Position numbers and translations under genes: made by a program | Notes under the pieces: model-generated | Databases searched by the model: none | Seen by the model: the letters and a program-made list of their open reading frames with translations, nothing else | What the model was told of the DNA's origin: nothing | Origin: TWA4 sp051879195 | GTDB taxonomy: Bacteria > Bacillota > Clostridia > Lachnospirales > Lachnospiraceae | DNA length: 8,956 nt | NCBI GenBank assembly: GCA_051879195.1 | Contig: JBJELO010000204.1 | Span: forward strand, 1 to 8,956 | Reading direction: 5' to 3' | Part shown: positions 6,350 through 8,956 of the stretch, piece by piece | Position numbering within the stretch: the first letter of the stretch is position 1 | How the letters are laid out: each line of letters begins with the position of its first letter

Positions 6350-6682
6350 CTAAACCTCCTTTTCCCCTGGCCCAGCATGGCCCAGCAACTTTTGGGTACA
6401 CCATCCGATGCAGGGATGATCCTGTCTGTAAGGACACCCATCACAGAGGGAAGGTCCCCGTTCCGATACCTGAATCAGGTAATAACAGTTCTCCTGCCCC
6501 AGCCCGCATGCTGTCTCGTTTTTCTTCCAGAAAAAGCAGTAACTGCAGTCTTTCGGTTTATCATCTGCATATCTGTTTTCATGACGCTTTTCATGAACCG
6601 TCTGTTTTTCCCGGTTTGCTTCTGCGCTCTGTTTCAGGCCGTCCCCTTTTTCCGCAATTCCTTCTTTTCCGATTTCATTCAT
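6350..6682 (-). CDS. Cysteine-rich hypothetical protein (110 aa)
   Basis: The 110-residue product has a charged N-terminal tail of about 42 residues, then eight cysteines at 46, 49, 59, 66, 80, 83, 91 and 95. They are arranged as CSYCFFW (46-52), CGLGQENCYY (59-68) and CDGCPYRQDHPCIGWC (80-95), probably two metal-binding knuckles. Small proteins with a GCPY...PCIG motif recur in Lachnospiraceae mobile elements from memory, but no function is established. The ATG at 6682 follows GGGAGAAG and lies 18 bases after the DUF5688 stop. The C-terminal codons include a 10-bp tandem duplication (6368-6387) that may have altered the last residues. It shares its general C-x-x-C-x-(Y/F)-(Y/W) style with the 87-residue neighbour. 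Confidence 0.78.
   Translation of the reverse strand: MNEIGKEGIAEKGDGLKQSAEANREKQTVHEKRHENRYADDKPKDCSYCFFWKKNETACGLGQENCYYLIQVSERGPSLCDGCPYRQDHPCIGWCTQKLLGHAGPGEKEV
6368..6387. repeat. Perfect 10-bp tandem duplication
   Basis: TGGCCCAGCA occurs twice back to back, at 6368-6377 and 6378-6387, inside the last codons of the 110-residue cysteine-rich gene. Ten bases is not a multiple of three, so gain or loss of one copy shifts the frame of the final dozen codons and would move the stop relative to the next gene's ATG at 6349. Confidence 0.85.
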
Positions 6683-6700
6683 TTTGCTTCTCCCGCTCCT

Positions 6701-7756
6701 TTACCATTCCGGTCCGCTGTGTTTCACCGTTTTTCCGATGGGCGGCTCCTGCTTTGCACACTCCATCTTTTTCTCTCCAAGCGTCTTGAGAACAGAAGGA
6801 CGTTCTTCTCTTTCTTCTGCAGCGCGTTCTTTCTGTGCCTGGCGTGCTTCAAATTTCTCTGCCAGCTCAAAAATCTTTTCTTTGCTGTCGTAATGATAGA
6901 CATTGTCGGAAAGCTGTTCCTCCGGCATGACTTCCGAGGCATTGACTTCCATCACCATTGTCTTCAGTTCCGCCGGGCTGATCTGCCCGTCATCCGGAAG
7001 CAGGATCACTTCGTGGATTGACGACGGGAGAACAAAGAAATCCCCTCCCAGCTTTGCAGCGCCCTGCTCCATAAAATCCGGATACGCAAGCACGCCGGCT
7101 CCATTCACTCCACCCGGAACGGAAGCCACAAACATGGGGGACGCATCGTCAAATATTCCTTCCGGAAGCTCCTCACCGCCCAGCGCCATCATGACCTCAA
7201 CAATGTTCCGGATACTGGCGGGATGTGTAAGCGGCACCTGTTCCATGGCATCCTGATGAAGCTGCTCCGGTGTAATACCGTACATCTCCAGAGCCTCATT
7301 CCGGATCAGTGTACTGTAAAGTCCTTCTTCACCGGAAGACAGTTCAAAACGATACACCAGGGACATATCTTCGATTTCCTTATGGGGAACCTTAGCCAGC
7401 ATCTCCTGATTCCGTTCTGTGGAAACCATCTGTACCATCAGATGCGGCTTCATGGACTCATAATCCGTCAGTGCCACGGCATCTACCTGAGGTATTTCCT
7501 CCATGATCTGAACAACTTCCTCTGACAGAACATCGAGCACCTCATCATAGGTACGCCCGTTCTCCATCTGCTGATAATACTTTTCGATGTTAACCGAAGC
7601 CCCTATGGCAGAATTCTCCGGTGTAATGCTCATCGCAGTATAGGACTGGTTCTGCAGCTTCTCCACATCCCGGAACTCAATCCCTGCCTTTTCCAGCTGG
7701 GGAAGATTTTCCAGTAAATCCTGTCTGATGGTCTCTTTGAATTTTTCAAAATCCAT
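6701..7756 (-). CDS. DUF5688 family protein
   Basis: With its start at 7756 the protein has 351 residues, close to the usual size of DUF5688 proteins, which are common in Clostridia mobile elements and have no known function. The N-terminal SVNIEKYYQQMENGRTYDEV segment (about 54-73) and DMSLVYRFEL (130-139) fit the family. No signal peptide or membrane helix is seen. A charged helix near 300-318 leads to ERPSVLKTL (318-326), which resembles the PcfB C-terminal motif. ATG 7756 is preferred over an upstream in-frame GTG at 7783 because AAAGGAGGA (7761-7769) sits at ideal spacing before the ATG and would be inside the longer frame. This is the first gene of the minus-strand operon visible after the RES terminator. 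The cysteine-rich gene follows after 18 bases. Confidence 0.85.
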   Translation of the reverse strand: MDFEKFKETIRQDLLENLPQLEKAGIEFRDVEKLQNQSYTAMSITPENSAIGASVNIEKYYQQMENGRTYDEVLDVLSEEVVQIMEEIPQVDAVALTDYESMKPHLMVQMVSTERNQEMLAKVPHKEIEDMSLVYRFELSSGEEGLYSTLIRNEALEMYGITPEQLHQDAMEQVPLTHPASIRNIVEVMMALGGEELPEGIFDDASPMFVASVPGGVNGAGVLAYPDFMEQGAAKLGGDFFVLPSSIHEVILLPDDGQISPAELKTMVMEVNASEVMPEEQLSDNVYHYDSKEKIFELAEKFEARQAQKERAAEEREERPSVLKTLGEKKMECAKQEPPIGKTVKHSGPEW

Positions 7757-7760
7757 ACGC

Positions 7761-7769
7761 TCCTCCTTT
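7761..7769 (-). promoter_or_regulatory. Ribosome binding site that sets the DUF5688 start
   Basis: Minus-strand AAAGGAGGA lies four bases before ATG 7756. It falls inside the longer frame opening at GTG 7783, so the shorter start is more likely. Confidence 0.8.
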
Positions 7770-7794
7770 ACAAAACAGGTCACGTTTTAGGTAC

Positions 7795-7843
7795 AAAAAA
7801 AGAGCGCTTATCTGCCGCTCGGATCAGCGGAATAAACGCTCTT
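7795..7843 (-). terminator. Rho-independent terminator after the RES gene
   Basis: On the minus strand AAGAGCGTTTAT and ATAAGCGCTCTT pair at the outside, with an inner CCGCT/AGCGG stem and a short loop, followed by seven T residues (7801-7795). The hairpin begins 23 bases after the RES stop codon. A TATAAT at 7858-7863 just upstream has no good -35 partner, so a promoter making this hairpin a leader attenuator for the DUF5688 operon is possible but weak. No other promoter is apparent in 7757-7866. Confidence 0.85.
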
Positions 7844-7866
7844 AATGTAAATCAAATATTATATCT

Positions 7867-8811
7867 TTATTGTCCTTCATTCGTCTTGGACTTTGCAGGT
7901 TTTCTAATTAAAGATTGAAAATTTCCCGCAATTTTTTTATACTCAACACTATTTAACATGCTGGAAACATACTTTTTATCTTCAGATAATAACTTTTCAT
8001 TATTAATATCTGCAAAATAATTAACCTGGCAAATCATTTTTACGATTCTACTCTCTACGAATTCAACCGCATTACATCCACAGTTAAAAATAGTATAATT
8101 CATACCTGATGACATTGAACTCTGGTATTTAATTGCATCGAATCCAAATTTTCTCACATATTCAGATATGTATTGTGAAGCCCAGTAATCTTCAGGTTTT
8201 TTCGCCAATTTAGTAAATTCCCACATTATCAGAGTGATTAATCGTCCCGGACGTACTCCATACTCTTCTTCAAAATTTTTAAAAACATTAACTGTCTGAT
8301 CATCACCAAAATTAATACATGTTAATTTTTTCTTTACTCTGAATTTAGCAACTGAAATATAATCCAACGAATCCGGACGACATTCTACACAAGAAGTATA
8401 TTCTTTATCAGCAAGATACAAATATGACATTCCTGCAATATTGCTTCTTCCTGATGCAGGAATAGATAGTGGTGCCTCTTTAGAATCATATTCATCATAA
8501 CCAGTTATTTTTGTTTCATCTGCAAGTTTAATTCCAGAGCTATCATTTGCTAAATTATCAATATTGACAGGACGGCTTCTAAACAATATCGTACCGGGTT
8601 CAATTTCTGTGCAAAAGGGACTTGATTCATCATTTATTATCGTATCTAATGCTTTAACTACTACTGTATTTTCTATCAGACGATTATTTCTTGTTTTTAC
8701 TTCCTTTTCAAAATCTGCAATCAATTTGCGGGCCTTGTGTTCTTCTGCATACGCCGAAAAAAGTTCAGCATCTTTAAATTGTTTCGAAGTATTTTTTACC
8801 TCATGATCCAT
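7867..8811 (-). CDS. RES-domain protein, candidate NAD+-degrading toxin or effector
   Basis: The 314-residue protein has an N-terminal helical region of about 70 residues, then a RES-type core. The core shows FRSRP (77-81), GRSNIAGMSYLYLA (121-134), CVECRP (141-146), YISVAKFRV (151-159), SQYISEYVRKFGFDAIKYQS (212-231) and NYTIF (238-242). RES domains take their name from conserved Arg, Glu and Ser, and candidates here are R78/R80, E143 and S212. Known RES toxins hydrolyse or phosphorolyse NAD+ and usually pair with an Xre/MbcA-type antitoxin; none is visible here. The protein is longer than classic RES toxins (about 150-230 residues). The gene is markedly AT-rich, roughly one-third GC by eye, unlike the backbone. 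It is enclosed by terminators. ATG 8811 is supported by GAGGGAG eight bases upstream. Confidence 0.82.
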   Translation of the reverse strand: MDHEVKNTSKQFKDAELFSAYAEEHKARKLIADFEKEVKTRNNRLIENTVVVKALDTIINDESSPFCTEIEPGTILFRSRPVNIDNLANDSSGIKLADETKITGYDEYDSKEAPLSIPASGRSNIAGMSYLYLADKEYTSCVECRPDSLDYISVAKFRVKKKLTCINFGDDQTVNVFKNFEEEYGVRPGRLITLIMWEFTKLAKKPEDYWASQYISEYVRKFGFDAIKYQSSMSSGMNYTIFNCGCNAVEFVESRIVKMICQVNYFADINNEKLLSEDKKYVSSMLNSVEYKKIAGNFQSLIRKPAKSKTNEGQ

Positions 8812-8860
8812 CTTATCAACTCCCTCTATTGGTCAAAATTAATTGCTGTTATATTTCAGG

Positions 8861-8899
8861 AAAAAATAAGCGTACCACTGTTTCCAATGATACGCTTAT
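8861..8899 (-). terminator. Rho-independent terminator of a gene beyond the window's right edge
   Basis: On the minus strand ATAAGCGTA (8899-8891) pairs perfectly with TACGCTTAT (8874-8866), with an extra CATTG/CAGTG inner stem containing one G-T pair, and runs into a T tract (8866-8861). It would end transcription entering from the right and insulate the RES gene. On the plus strand no T tract follows. Confidence 0.85.
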
Positions 8900-8956
8900 C
8901 TATATTAAACTAACTCAATTATCAATTCAGATCGATAAGCACTGTTACAGTGATAT
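8900..8956. other. AT-rich non-coding end of window
   Basis: No reading frame is supported here. The only visible structure is an odd dyad, CACTGT-T-ACAGTG, at 8940-8952. It could be a small operator or hairpin of the neighbouring region. Confidence 0.5.

Noticed and set aside
6224..7021. Long plus-strand open frame of 265 codons
   Set aside because: It lies antisense to the DUF5688 and cysteine-rich genes, is rich in F, L, S and C as antisense translations are, and matches no family or ribosome binding site.
8940..8952. CACTGT-T-ACAGTG dyad as a terminator or attachment site
   Set aside because: It lacks a T tract on either strand, and no partner repeat or integrase gene is in view, so nothing beyond a small dyad can be claimed.

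Overview
This window reads as backbone of a Tn1549-like integrative and conjugative element (ICE) from a gut Clostridia host, probably Lachnospiraceae. The evidence is gene content and order: RepA_N-type initiator, ParA, ParB, DUF4406-type protein, PcfB, VirD4-type coupling ATPase, Maff2. Ribosome binding sites are strong and AGGAGG-like, and backbone GC is near half by eye. Every credible gene is on the minus strand, so transcription runs from high to low coordinates. Relaxase, integrase and the VirB4/VirB6-type channel genes are not visible and should lie outside the window. The species cannot be named.

Right end (about 7795-8956): a single AT-rich gene for a RES-domain protein (a fold known for NAD+-degrading toxins) sits between two minus-strand terminators. 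It looks like an inserted one-gene cargo unit, and no antitoxin-like gene is visible beside it. The last 57 bases hold no gene.

Middle (7756-3468): a packed operon encodes a DUF5688-family protein, two small cysteine-rich proteins, RepA, ParA and ParB. Genes overlap or sit within a few bases of each other, so translation is probably coupled. RepA, ParA and PcfB appear to use GTG or TTG starts. The repA linker carries 23-bp iteron-like repeats that are out of phase with the reading frame, as expected for a RepA_N replicon with its origin inside the gene. parB contains a 27-bp near-perfect palindrome.

Left part (3455-1): an unrecognised 197-aa protein, a DUF4406-like protein, PcfB and the coupling protein VirD4 follow, ending at a terminator that overlaps the virD4 stop codon. 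A separate Maff2-family reading frame then begins with its own strong ribosome binding site. It is cut after the conserved GYGNDN stretch by sequence beginning GTGCGAC, the typical 5' end of a group II intron. The window ends 28 bases into this presumed intron.

Together, the replication and partition genes would maintain the excised circle, PcfB and VirD4 would deliver DNA to the transfer channel, and the RES gene is cargo. The main points for follow-up are the intron-split maff2, the repeats inside repA, the palindrome inside parB, the isolated RES gene, and a short RPS(V/I)LKxL motif shared by two otherwise unrelated operon proteins.
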